From an uncultured Saprospiraceae bacterium (GTDB lineage: Bacteria; Bacteroidota; Bacteroidia; Chitinophagales; Saprospiraceae): a stretch of DNA of 64,000 bases. The DNA is taken from the NCBI GenBank assembly GCA_937997635.1, contig CALLFA010000049.1, forward strand, positions 1 through 64,000. Reading direction: 5' to 3'. This document shows positions 38,401 through 49,300 of the stretch, in pieces. A program made the position numbers and the translations under genes. Position 1 is the first letter of the stretch, and every line of letters begins with the position of its first letter. The notes under the pieces are model-generated. The model was not told where the DNA came from. It searched no databases and worked only from the letters and a program-made list of their open reading frames with translations.

Positions 38401-40130
38401 TCTCCACCGTCACCGCCGTCACCAGTTCCAATTAGCGCTTGGCCTTGAGATAAACATAGCGTTTGTGCTAAAGCCTCACCATTGGCAATTTCAACACCAA
38501 AATTTGTCAAGTCCACAAATTCTATATCTGAAGTTTGGCCGTTTGAGCCACTTCCATCAAAGCATATTTCGAATAAAACTGATCCATCTTCTGGTGAGAT
38601 ATTATCTCCTCCAAATGGGACAAGCCACAATACTCTTAAAATTCCTTCATTAATCAGGTTCTCGTTTAATGTTATTCCTGATAAGGTTCGTTCATTCACT
38701 CCAGTAAATGTTAACACGTTAGGATCCCACTCTATTCCAGTCTGTAAGCTTGCTATATCAACCCAATTGCCGCTGGTAACAGGGAAACACGTGTTTCCAC
38801 CTGCTGCAACTGATCCTCCTTGTATGACTAGACTAGTGTCATCTGAATCAGCACATACATTTTGGGTGCCGCCTGTTTGACCACCATTATCACCACCGCC
38901 ATTATCGCCACCTCCGTTATCACCACCTCCGTTGTCACCGCCACCGTTATCACCACCGCCGTTATCGCCGCCGCCGTTATCACCGCCACCGTTGTCACCG
39001 CCACCGTCACTCGGCTGTCCTACATTTACTCTTCCATTTTGTGTACATACATCGAATGTATTTCCTTCACCACTCGCAACTTCAATATTGAAAGATGGTA
39101 ATGAGGATAAGCTAACTTCTGCAGATTCGCCATCATTGGCTTGAACATCAAAACAAATTTCAAATAAAACAGAACCATCATCCAAGGTGACAGGAACATC
39201 AGAAAATCCAATTATCCATAGAAGTCTTATTTCTCCAGCGTCAGCTTGCGTAGCGTTTTCTGTGATTCCGTTTATGTTTATTTCATTAACTCCTGTAAAG
39301 TTTAATTCTGTTGGATCCCAAGTGACACCTGTTTGCAAACTGGCCACGTTAGTGAAATTTGCTGCACTAACAGGAACGCAAATATTCACTCCTGAATCTG
39401 TAGCTTCAATACAATCAAAAGCCAAAACAACACCAGCATCTCCATCACAATTGGAGTCGCAATCAGGGAATGTTGTGCCACCGTTGTTACCACCATTATT
39501 GCCACCGCCATTGTCGCCGCCACCATTATCACCACCACCGTTGTCACCGCCTCCGTTATCACCACCCCCATTGTCACCACCTCCATTGTCACCACCTCCG
39601 TTAGCATCACAATTTTCTCCTTCAATATCGACGACAGAATTAGTTGAAACAGCTCCAATTACTTCAAAATCATTATTAACAAATCTGGCAACTTCAATTG
39701 CTCTTGGTGTATTAGAAATATCGATCGTTGTCTGAGCACATTCTACACCTACACCATTTAGACGAATGGTAAACAGTCTTGTGCCATCCTCCAAACTTCT
39801 TGGTTCGGCACTAGCTAAATTCCACGAAACTGTCAATTCACCTTCATCAACAGCGACTGCTCCTGGTGGAGTTGCTATATTTCCTTGAAAAGAAAACTCT
39901 TCTAATACGGTAGTTACATTTTCAATACTATTATATGTCAACACAGTAGGATCCCAGTTAATGGAGAACTGTAATGAGGCAATATCAGTAAAATCGCTTA
40001 CTGATACATCTATATCTACTGTTTCACCAGGCTGAGCTGTTCCTCCTGTAAAAACAACCGAAATTTGAGATTGCAGTACTGTCAGGGAGGACAAAGCGAG
40101 AAAACAGGTGCAAAAAAAGGTTTTAAACAT
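35472..40130 (-). CDS. Scaffoldin-like protein (1552 aa): ~5 cohesin-like domains, GGGDN / GGD / poly-Pro linkers, SprB-like repeats, T9SS type B (gliding motility-associated) C-terminal sorting domain
   Basis: Repeated 'xxPGxxxxxxVxxxNFTDIASLQxxIxWDPxxLTFxGxNE...G(E/I)LRLLWxxxxxxxVTxxDGxxLFEICFD' units; SprB-like 'GSITTQILGGTVPFTFAWSGGLPATQNQSGLDAATYQVTITDGNNCT'; C-terminus 'PIITPNGDNLNETLVFSCNDI...LGVYDRWGRIVYAETNYQNGWNG...LPEGGYMWVF...YRGTVTVLK'. Confidence 0.92.
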   Translation of the reverse strand: MFKTFFCTCFLALSSLTVLQSQISVVFTGGTAQPGETVDIDVSVSDFTDIASLQFSINWDPTVLTYNSIENVTTVLEEFSFQGNIATPPGAVAVDEGELTVSWNLASAEPRSLEDGTRLFTIRLNGVGVECAQTTIDISNTPRAIEVARFVNNDFEVIGAVSTNSVVDIEGENCDANGGGDNGGGDNGGGDNGGGDNGGGDNGGGDNGGGNNGGNNGGTTFPDCDSNCDGDAGVVLAFDCIEATDSGVNICVPVSAANFTNVASLQTGVTWDPTELNFTGVNEININGITENATQADAGEIRLLWIIGFSDVPVTLDDGSVLFEICFDVQANDGESAEVSLSSLPSFNIEVASGEGNTFDVCTQNGRVNVGQPSDGGGDNGGGDNGGGDNGGGDNGGGDNGGGDNGGGDNGGGDNGGQTGGTQNVCADSDDTSLVIQGGSVAAGGNTCFPVTSGNWVDIASLQTGIEWDPNVLTFTGVNERTLSGITLNENLINEGILRVLWLVPFGGDNISPEDGSVLFEICFDGSGSNGQTSDIEFVDLTNFGVEIANGEALAQTLCLSQGQALIGTGDGGDGGDGGDGGDGGDNMGDGDDVCEGSSDVSLILETQNTDPGQNMCIPVTAGNFSDIASIQAGFSWDVDVLTYTGLNEVAITGISLNENNISDGELRLLWLIGLGDDPVTVDDGTTLFELCFDAAGADGESSTIEVGDLPGFALEIASGAGVPLASCIDNGFVQVGDPGIDPPPPPPPPAGDLQLTSTTVSNAMTGQQSCVDISASNFTDIQSAQLNIQWDPAFMTFASLMNPGVLDGFGDSNSNLTDPGNLRISWSPFSPVTLADNTTIFTLCFNVIGTCETTNSSPVTFVDNATLSIEFTDSNNVILPVNVQSGSIAIDCPMGTEIVLGPGEITNPECPDDNTGSILISAPNGFVSPVTCTWTREDGSVIRSSVGDCNLQAVPSGTYTLTAVDAQGTTSMRDYTIQTPGAPDISFSTVDATCTTGGSITTQILGGTVPFTFAWSGGLPATQNQSGLDAATYQVTITDGNNCTFVRTVPLAGSVSSSDPLTINLDNLEDGSCNGGSRIEISVTGGCSPYGFMWTGPNGETSNEEDIFRVAPGEWTVRVTDDNGNVAIESFTLSSSVPQIEIQEGSVIRPTCDARNAGSIFIDVTGGCGNYIYRWTGPNGFTSSQEDISNLEAGQYEIEVTDNNDDSINATTRVTLTLEGNVDFTSDVVNATNREANNGAVTIDITSPQDMLTFAWSDGSNELNREELPPGEYTLTISDGTDCPTIFFTEIQWAAIFLDELAASPISCVDLEDGGIIGQVVGGCEDRVVRVNGVETIFPLGNLAPGTYEITADDACGTAVNRTIVIDEYQSFTAEAVVTCDGTDGTITLNTTGGSGDFTVEWSEGVVDPNDQRIVTGVSSATVTAVISDGCEQMEVSGIEVECDGTTPPPPPPVAGTCPGTPIITPNGDNLNETLVFSCNDINENIPNQLGVYDRWGRIVYAETNYQNGWNGVNQDGEQLPEGGYMWVFTQGTGANIVIYRGTVTVLKSGN
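37882..37912 (-). repeat. Poly-proline linker-encoding tract
   Basis: Encodes 'PPPPPPPP' between cohesin-like units 4 and 5. Confidence 0.75.
38365..38422 (-). repeat. (GGD)n linker-encoding short tandem repeat
   Basis: 9-bp unit encoding GGDGGDGGDGGDGGD between cohesin-like units 3 and 4. Confidence 0.85.
38881..39007 (-). repeat. (GGGDN)n linker-encoding 15-bp tandem repeat
   Basis: About 8 copies of a 15-bp unit (plus strand CCACCNCCRTTATCR-type) encoding GGGDN. Confidence 0.9.
39481..39603 (-). repeat. (GGGDN)n linker-encoding 15-bp tandem repeat, second array
   Basis: About 6-7 copies plus degenerate GGGNN/GGNN units, between cohesin-like units 1 and 2. Confidence 0.9.
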
Positions 40131-40362
40131 TGTTGTTGTGTTTTATAGGACGGCTTACACTAAGCTGACAAAGTTAAGAAATAGTTTATGTATTTAGTGT
40201 TATACGTCATTTGAACAAGAAATAAACCCTATTGATAAAGGAAGAAATTGCCTTGGTATATCCGTTACGACTTTTCTTCATTATATAAGTTTCATAAATT
40301 GGCTTGATTCATTATTATCTAGCCTTATAATATTGATAGCATTAATTATTCCAATTTTAACA

Positions 40363-43300
40363 TTATTGAACACAAACTATCTTTTTCGTCATTTTTTGAG
40401 CACCAGAAATCAGCTGGCACAGGTAAACGCCAGGCCCATTTAATTGGTTTGCGCTAAGTGTTATTGTATGCCTTTCTTTATTACTTAACGTCTGTTTTAA
40501 TACAAGTCTTCCACTTTCATCAAGGATTCGCATTTCACTTTCACCTTCAACTGAATCTGCAATTATGTTGATAACAGTCTGATTAATAAAGGGATTTGGT
40601 CCAATGTTTACTGTAATGGCTGTATTCACAGAAGATTCTAGGTCTATATCGAGACCTCTAGTTTCATAGTTTTCTGTATATATTTCTCCACGTAATCGAC
40701 TGTTTATCAATGATATAACAGGTACTTCTCCTATAATATTTTCTGCTTTACGCCTAAACGTCACAAGCAATAATTCGTCTTTATCAAGTGCTTGGTTTGT
40801 TGTATGGTTCCAGCTCACGTTTAACTGCCCATCTTGTACATGGTAATGTTCACTAGAAAAATTCTTTAATCTAGACTCTATATTCACCAACTCATACAGT
40901 GAATCATCGAAGTCCGCACTAAACTGTATGCCTCTAAGGCTTATATCTTCCGTTGGCTGAAATCTGACAATTACATCACTGTTTTTGATAGTCTGAGACT
41001 GGATGAGTGTTAGCTTATTGGAATTTCGGGTCTCTACATGCTTAATTCTGGATGAAGGACTTGCTGAGTCGTTGACATCTCCAACTTTCACAGCTGTGAA
41101 GTCTTTAATAGCATTGGCCTCATTTAAGTCTTCGATATCTATAAACTCGGAAAATGGCCATGGCGAAAGAGGATCAAAGAACTCTTGACCGCTGTTAACG
41201 AACTTCCATGACCTGTTGTCTGGAAAATTCTCATCTAGTCCCAGAAGCACTTTTCTTAAAATTACGATGTCAGAAGCTGACAGACTCCCATTATTGCTGA
41301 CATCCGAAGCTATAATTTTATATGGGTCGCTAAATGGTCTGTTTCCAACGATATGATTCTGGATCAATACGAGATCTAGTGTACTTACACCATTTAATGG
41401 ATCATCTTCTTTTTGAGCTGTTACTTGATAATTGTAACCAATTGACATTCCACTAAACTCGTACTGTCCAAGTTGATCAGTCTTATCTTTGTAATATGCA
41501 TCTATGCTTGGTTGGTAAAGCTCTATCTCTACATCTTCTACAAACTGATTAGTGGAAGTCATCACGGCACCTTGTATATCAGTAATCCCTTCCACTGGTG
41601 AGTCTGGATCGCACGCTTGGTTAGCTTGAATTTCTATTTGACTTCTACAAAAGTCTGAATTATCTTGCTGGTCAAAGACCCACACTTCTACTTCCTGAAA
41701 GCCAACATCATCACAATCAAAGCTCAACACAGGACTCAAACTGTCTTGTGAATTGGCTACTCTAATGAGATAGGTTAATTCATTGTCTAAGCAATTATCT
41801 GCACTTGATAAATCCAAATCATTTGCCCAAATTTCTACATCTCCTGTGGAGCCGGAAATGACGGTTGTTATTTCTCCACGACAAATTGCTGTTGGAGGTA
41901 CATCGTCAATGATAGCGAAGGTATCTTGACAAGAAGACAGATTGCCACACTGATCTTCTGCATACCAAGTAATGACATGAGTCCCAAAAGGGACAACGTT
42001 GCTGGCGTACTTGATGCCTTGTCCATTTGTTGTTTCTCCATTTTGAAATTCGATCTTATACTCCACTTTCAACTCATTTAAAGGGGTACAATCGTCAGAT
42101 ACATTTGCTGTAAATTCTACAGCAACACTGCAATCTCCAGTTGGGCCATTAAATTGCTTGATCATGCAATTGTCTTCAAATTGTGGAGGGATACTGTTGT
42201 GAAATTCGAGCTTTTGCGTGTAGCTCCAAATTCCTTTTGTAGATGTCAGATTAGATTCATCATACTGGCACCAATCAATGACAGTCCATTTTCTCAATAT
42301 TTTGGTACACGCGTTTTCGTCAGTAAGAAATTCTTCATCACTGTGATTTGCCACGACCAATGAGCAACCAAGAGTTAAAGAGTCTATAGTAGGACTACCC
42401 GTTATCGCTGGATCGACAGCATCTTGATTGCAATCAGATTCACTTACATAGTCTGATGGCCAATTGGCAGGATGCATTTCGAAAGGTATTTCTATCAAAA
42501 CCTGGATGTGCTGATCATAAGAATCTAAGATGACGTTTTGAGAATTTCGCAATGACCACCTTCTGATCACAGAGCCAACTTTACATTGATTTGTCGTATA
42601 CTGATCTTCATAATCAATACTATAGACCGCACAATCTTCGTCAATGGTTGGATTTCCCATTTCCTTTTGGTCCAGATCTTCATGGCAATAGATTGTTTGA
42701 TCTGGTGGAAATGTGCGAAATCTAGGTGTTACATTTTCAACGATAGACACATTTACCGTGCAGGTATTCTTATTTCCTGAACTGTCTTCAACTTGTAACA
42801 TGACTTGATGATCAGTGCTGACATCCAAACAGCAAAAATCTACATACGGAGCAAAATCAATAATCGTTGAATCGGTACATTCTGACAAAGACAACCGCTT
42901 TATACTCAACTCAACATCCGAACAAGCATCAAAACTTCCATTATCGAAGGATTCTGCATAAACACGCGCTTTCCCATCACTAGACAAGGTTACAGAGTTA
43001 TTTTCTTCGCAGACTGGAATCGGAGCATTGTAGTCATCTATGACTACTTCATAATAGCAACTTGTTTCATTGCCGCATTCATCATAGGCTGTGCATGTAA
43101 TCCAGCTTCTTCCACCAGGCATATTGTTAATCCAATAGTCTCCATTTTGCTCAAACGCATCAACTTTGGTTAGATTTTCATAAGGACTTTCTCCTTCTAC
43201 TACGGGTCTGTAAGCAAACTCGAATGTAAAGTTTCCAGAACCACAACCATAGCCGATCTGTGGCGTCTCAATTTTTAATCTGGATAAGCCGCAATTTATG

Positions 43301-46300
43301 CCGTCAGAATCATAGCTTTTTACTTCGTCGATGCAGGTGATTATAGGACCAAATTCATCAACGACTTGTATCACTTGGTAGCCAAATAACGGATTATTGT
43401 ATGCATCACCTCTAGGTAAACACCAATCGAGCAAGGTCCATTTTCTTATGATTTTATAACTATGGCCACATTGTGGTATGATTTGATCTTCAAACCCAAT
43501 TTCTAAGCTACAATGACCACTGGAGCCACTTATTGGGTGATTCTGATACCTTGGGTAGCCCGTCAATTCCGGGTCAGGCTTATCGTCCGCATTGAGATCA
43601 TACGAGGCAACGTCTGTACACGCTATATGCATGTCTGCAGGAAATTGAATGTCGTTTAATTCAAATGCTTTGTATATGATTGTGTATTCACAAGGTCGAG
43701 ATTCGTTATTGTAATTGTCGATTGCCACATAAGTTGTCGTCTTTTTTCCCCTAAGAGAATTATTGGTATCGCATGTAAAATCTTCAATCTCGACGTTTCT
43801 TTTTTCTATAGTAAAGGAACTACACGCATCTTCTACCCAAGCTGAAATATCCTTTATTGGATCAGGTAAATGGCAACTGATTGTATCCATTTCAGGGCAA
43901 TAAATGATTGGTGGTTTTTTATCTTCTAAAGTAATGGTACCCCAACAAGAATTATCTGTCGCTTGACCCAATTCAAATACTTGTGCTTGGATGGTTTTAC
44001 CGATGTATTGTTTGCCAATTGGATTGGGAATTAGCGCATTATTATTTGCTGGATCTGACAGGACAACATAGTAATTATCCAAGCACTCTCTGACATCTCC
44101 TTCTAGTAATATTTCAGGTCTTATGAAGGCGCTGCATTCATCATCAATACCAATATTTACGCCATTACTGCTACACGCAAGGCCACAGGATTCTATGTGC
44201 GGAATGTATTCGAATTCTACTTGGTAAAAAATAGAACAACTGTCGTATTGATCGTCACTATTTCCTGGAAAGGTACAACCAGAAAAGACGGTAAATACTC
44301 GCTCAATTTCATATGATTGAGGACCTGTTTGGCGAATAATGTCTCCATGATTTACATCATAATTGGTACTGCCGCAATTGCTAATGACCTGTATGGCATT
44401 GTAGTCTGGCTCTGGGATCTGGTCAAATGATTCAAATATTCGATTGGAAGAAGAAGGACAGTCAATCAATAATTTTTTCAGAGGTGGAGCTACGATAATG
44501 GAACGGCATTCAGCGTTATTTTTTGGGTTTTTACATGTCGGCGAATTTACGACACCAACTTCTATTTTATAAGGTGTGTTATACGGATAAATTAACTCAA
44601 ATTCTGCACGAGTATTGCTAGTTAGCTCAGATGAATTACTTAAGCAAACTGGTGCAGAAATTGAAATTGCTTTTCCTGTTAAGTCGATCGCTTCAAGTTG
44701 CCCATTTAAGCCACCCAATTCAATATTAACTGAATAAGTTTCATTTTTTAAGTCTGTAATTTTAGGTGAAGACAATACTATCGGAGCGATACAATCATCT
44801 GTATTTTCGCAACCCATTCTTGTACCAAATGCATTGACAATTAAGCCATTCGGTCCATCACCAATATGCACGTTAGTTGTCCTGTCCCAAATTGCTAAAT
44901 AATAATTTTTTGGTATTGAAAAATCAGGTTCATCTATTATAATTGATTGCCAAAATTCACTGGATAAACCTGATCGTATAAACGTCAAACTGCTACAATT
45001 CCCAGATGCGGTATGTTGACCATTTGTTCCTTCAATATGACTGTTTGATAAATATAAAGCCCAAGCTAAATCTTCATCGTCATCCAAAAACAATTGGAAA
45101 GAACTGACTAATGGTCGCACATCAAAATTAACCCAAATGATATCTTCACCTACTTGAGGAATGCTTGGCGAAGACAAATAACCTGTATGCGGATTATAGT
45201 AATTATTGTTGTTGAACTCTATTTCAAAAGCTGATGGATCATAGGTGTATGTTGGTGCTTCCAAAGTCATAAAATTACCTTCGATTCCACACTTAACAAT
45301 ACCGCCTGAAGTAGCAGTATCGTCGATACTGCCATCCGCTTTCCATGAAGAGCCAGAATTAAAGCGTTGGGTAGCCAAACAAGGTGTCGATTGAGCACAT
45401 TCATTGGTCACTTTAATGATGATTTCAGCAGCTTCACTTTGGCAAGGACTTGTCTCATTAAAGTCAAAAGAATAGGTGTATACATATGTCCGTACAGTAG
45501 TCACAGAAGTAAACTGTAATAGGCCAGATGTCGGATCGAAAACACCCCCATCTTCAGGTTGAGGTCCAGACCATTGTCCACCAGGATCTTGGGCATTGAG
45601 TAGTGTATTTAAATCAATGGTTATATCTCCTTCTTCGAATGTGCATATTTCGTGTTTGGATCCATTGCCTGCCTCTGGTTGAGCACTGACGTAAACGGTT
45701 GCAATAGCTTCAGCTGGGCTACAGGCGACTTGATCATTATTTACACTCAATTGAAACTCATACTTACCAATTGGAAGGAAGCTAAAATCAACATTATGTG
45801 GATTTGATATATCAACATAAGCTCCGCTTATATCCACCCAGACTCCTCCCAGTGGTGTTTCTTCTATTCCTAAAATTGATGATAAATCAACGATAGCATC
45901 TCCATGGTCACAGATTGTATAAGCACCACTGGTGCCAACTGCGCTGCCTTCAACGACTAATGTTAAGTCTGAAACTGTTGTATTTTCTCCACATAAAGTT
46001 GATTCAAACGTATATTCAAACACATAGTCTCCTGCAACTAAATCTGTCGTTTCAATTATCCCTGATTGCGGATTAAATTGTATGTCTTCTGGTAAAATCG
46101 TGCCGATACTTGGCCTAAAAATACCGCCAAGTTGACTATTATTTGTCAGTAAATCATTGAGATTTTCAGTGTTTACTTCGCCCTCACAGACCAATATTTG
46201 TTGGTTTAAACCAGCGGCTTGTGGCACACCATCAATGACAAATACAGTGACTAATGACTCGCTATTTATACAGTCAGGTCCATTTTCAAAACGATAAATA

Positions 46301-49300
46301 AATTGATATTCACCAGGGAATGCATTTGCCGGAATAAACATGCCATTTGAAAAAGCAGAACCAGGTGGATTCGAAGTATTTGGCTCCCAAATTCCACCTA
46401 TATCTCCTCCCGTATCCAAGGCAAAAGCAGGTAGATTTTCAACATTTCCGCATAAGGTAAAACTTGTATCTGAACCCGCTGAATTTTGTTCTTCTATCGT
46501 TATCAATAATGAGGATTCTACGTTTTCAGAACACTCCCCTATTACCTCTATTAGATAGGTATATTTAAAAATTCCTGCATCTAATGCTGATAAATGAACT
46601 GCTAAAGGATTAGTCAAATCGACACCAGAATTATCAACATCTACCCAGTTACCTCCCGTTTGTTCTATTTGAAGTAATGCATTAAAATCAAGCACATTTT
46701 CGTCTCCTTCACACAATGTCAACTGTTTGTTATACCCTTGAATTGGTTCTGCCGATACTATAGATAATACAAATGTAACATCTGATAATTCGCATTCTTC
46801 AGAGCCAAAAAACTCATAAGTGAAGACATAATTGCCGATGCCTAAATTGGACAAATCGACAGCAGTTGGATCTGATAAATCAAGGCCTGAACCATCATTA
46901 TCCATCCATTGGCCACCCGTGTCAAAATCTTGTAATTGATCGAAAAAATTGATTGTTGCGGATGATAAATAATCCTTACAAAGAGTCGTATTTGTTGAAA
47001 TACCGGCATTTAGCTCATTGGTTATTTCAATAGTTATTACTTCTGGGTCTAAATCGCAAGAGCCTGCAAATGCATATTCAATAACGAAACGTTGAGGAGC
47101 AAATAGATCACGAGGATTAAATACGCCTGAATAACGATCAAAAGCATCAGGATTGCCTTGTTGAAGGGTAAATAGTCCTCCGGCTGACGCCCCATTTGCT
47201 TCTACAATAGAAACTATGTTAAGTTCATTTGTTGATCCTTCACAAAGCCTAATCTCTAATGGTCTTTTTAGTTGTTGAATCTCATCTGAAATGGTTAGTG
47301 ACAAGACAGATTGTTGTTTCGCACAAGCACCATTTTGTTCCTGTTTGTACACGACAAAATAGCTTCCCGTATTGGCTGCTGAATAATCCAATATACCTGA
47401 CTCAGCATCTAAATCTAATAGATTAGAATTTGCTCCTGTAATTGTCCAAGAGCCACCTGAATCAATGTTAGGAATGACATCAAAAAGACGTAAAGTCCCT
47501 TCGCCAGCACATATCTGTAAAGACATGTCCTGACCCGCTGAATGGAGTTCCCATATTGTTAGATCTAACTGCATTTGCACAGGTGTACAGCTTTGAGCAG
47601 CACCTATTTCGTAAGTATAACTCAAATGTTCTACATCGTCTATTTGCAGTTGTTCAAGATCAAGACTATTTGAAATTTCAATATTGTTCTCATCAAACCA
47701 TTGTCCTCCTTTTACCGTCTCACCCAACAAACTAAATAAGTCCAAATCAGTTGACATGGATTCGCACAGTTCGACGGCAACATCTTGTCCTAATGTGGGT
47801 GGATCAGCACTTATTTCAAGCATAATGGTTGCCTCAGACTTATGGCATCCAAATGGGCCTTCAAACTGATAGGCAAAGGTGTAAGATCCAATTGGTAAGG
47901 CAGCAGCATCAACTTGTGTTGGATCAGAAATATCCAGACCAGTTTGATCGATATCAACCCAATTACCACCTTGCGACCCAATAAATGCACCTTGTCCCGT
48001 CAAATCAACAATGCCATTGCAACTTACCACAAATCCTCCTGGACCAGGGTCAGGTTGCTCTCCTTCAATAATTAGAGTGGCAATTGAGGTTTCAGATGAT
48101 ACACATCCATCATATATATTAGATTGATATTCAAACTGATAAATACCATCTGTCAGATTTTGTATATCAAATTCTTGTGGGGTTTCAATTACCAATGTGC
48201 TTTGCATATCTGTCCATTGTCCTCCCATTTCTTCATTTGATATGACATCAAACAAATTGACTGTTGAAATCCCACCACGGCATATATAGGCATCACCGTC
48301 TATTCCTACAGAAGGCTGAGTAATCACTTCTATCATAACAGAAGTCTCTTGAACACCACACCCTTCAATATCTGAAAAGGCATAGCTAAACGCATAAGTT
48401 CCTGGTGCAACACTACTCGGAGAAAAGGTCGAAGGAGCGGTAAATCCAGCTGTTTGACCGGCCATCCAATTTCCTCCAGAATCAGGATTGCCACTAAGCA
48501 AATCAAAAAGATCTATATCAGTGGCAGTGGTGCAGACTATTCTATCATTAGCTATACCAGTATTTTTTCTTTCATTAATGGTTAAATAAACTATTGATTC
48601 CCCACTACAATTAGGAAATGAATAGGTAAATCCATAGACATTATTTGGTGGGATAATTGATGCTCCTTCAACAGAAAAAGTGCCATCAGAGCCAAAAACG
48701 CCTCCTTGTGGATTTGAAGGCAACTCGGTCCACACACCACCAAAATCTTCTCCTGTCAACAAGGAAAATAAATCGACACTCTCTGGAGTATCCGAGCAGA
48801 TTTTTCTATTTGAAGCTTCTCCAGTATCTGGTATAAAACTGATGACATTGATGCTCACCGTTGCTTCTTGAACTGGGCATGTTCCTGTATCAAGTGAATA
48901 GATGAAATCGTATTTACCTTTGCCGCCAACAGGGTTAAATGTTGAATTGCTAGCCTCAAAAATACCACCAGCTGGATTATTGCCTTCTCGCCACTGGCCA
49001 CCTTGCTGAGCATCTACCAATAGTGTTTCTAGTGCTATCAGGTTGGATTCATTACAAGATTGTATGGTCAAGCCTTCTCCTGCATTGGGAGCAGGCATAA
49101 CATTCACAATGGCGAATGTGGTGCCGTCTTGGATACACTGTCCGAAAGAGCTGTAAGTGTAGCCAAATGTGTATGCGCCAGGCTGCATTCCAACTGGATC
49201 AAAAATTGAATTGTTGTCTTGGAATCCGGCTGGTGAATCCCCTTGACCAGCCCAAAACCACTCACCATTTGGTGGTTCATTTATCAATAAAGAATTTAAA

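Noticed and set aside
38932-39144. Plus-strand ORFs encoding 'LSPPPLSPPPLSPPP' (also 39187-39735, 38862-39101)
   Set aside because: Antisense reading of the GGGDN/GGD linker minisatellites; no independent coding support.
38881-39603. Regular short repeats as a possible CRISPR array
   Set aside because: 15-bp contiguous units with no unique spacers, in frame within a coding sequence.
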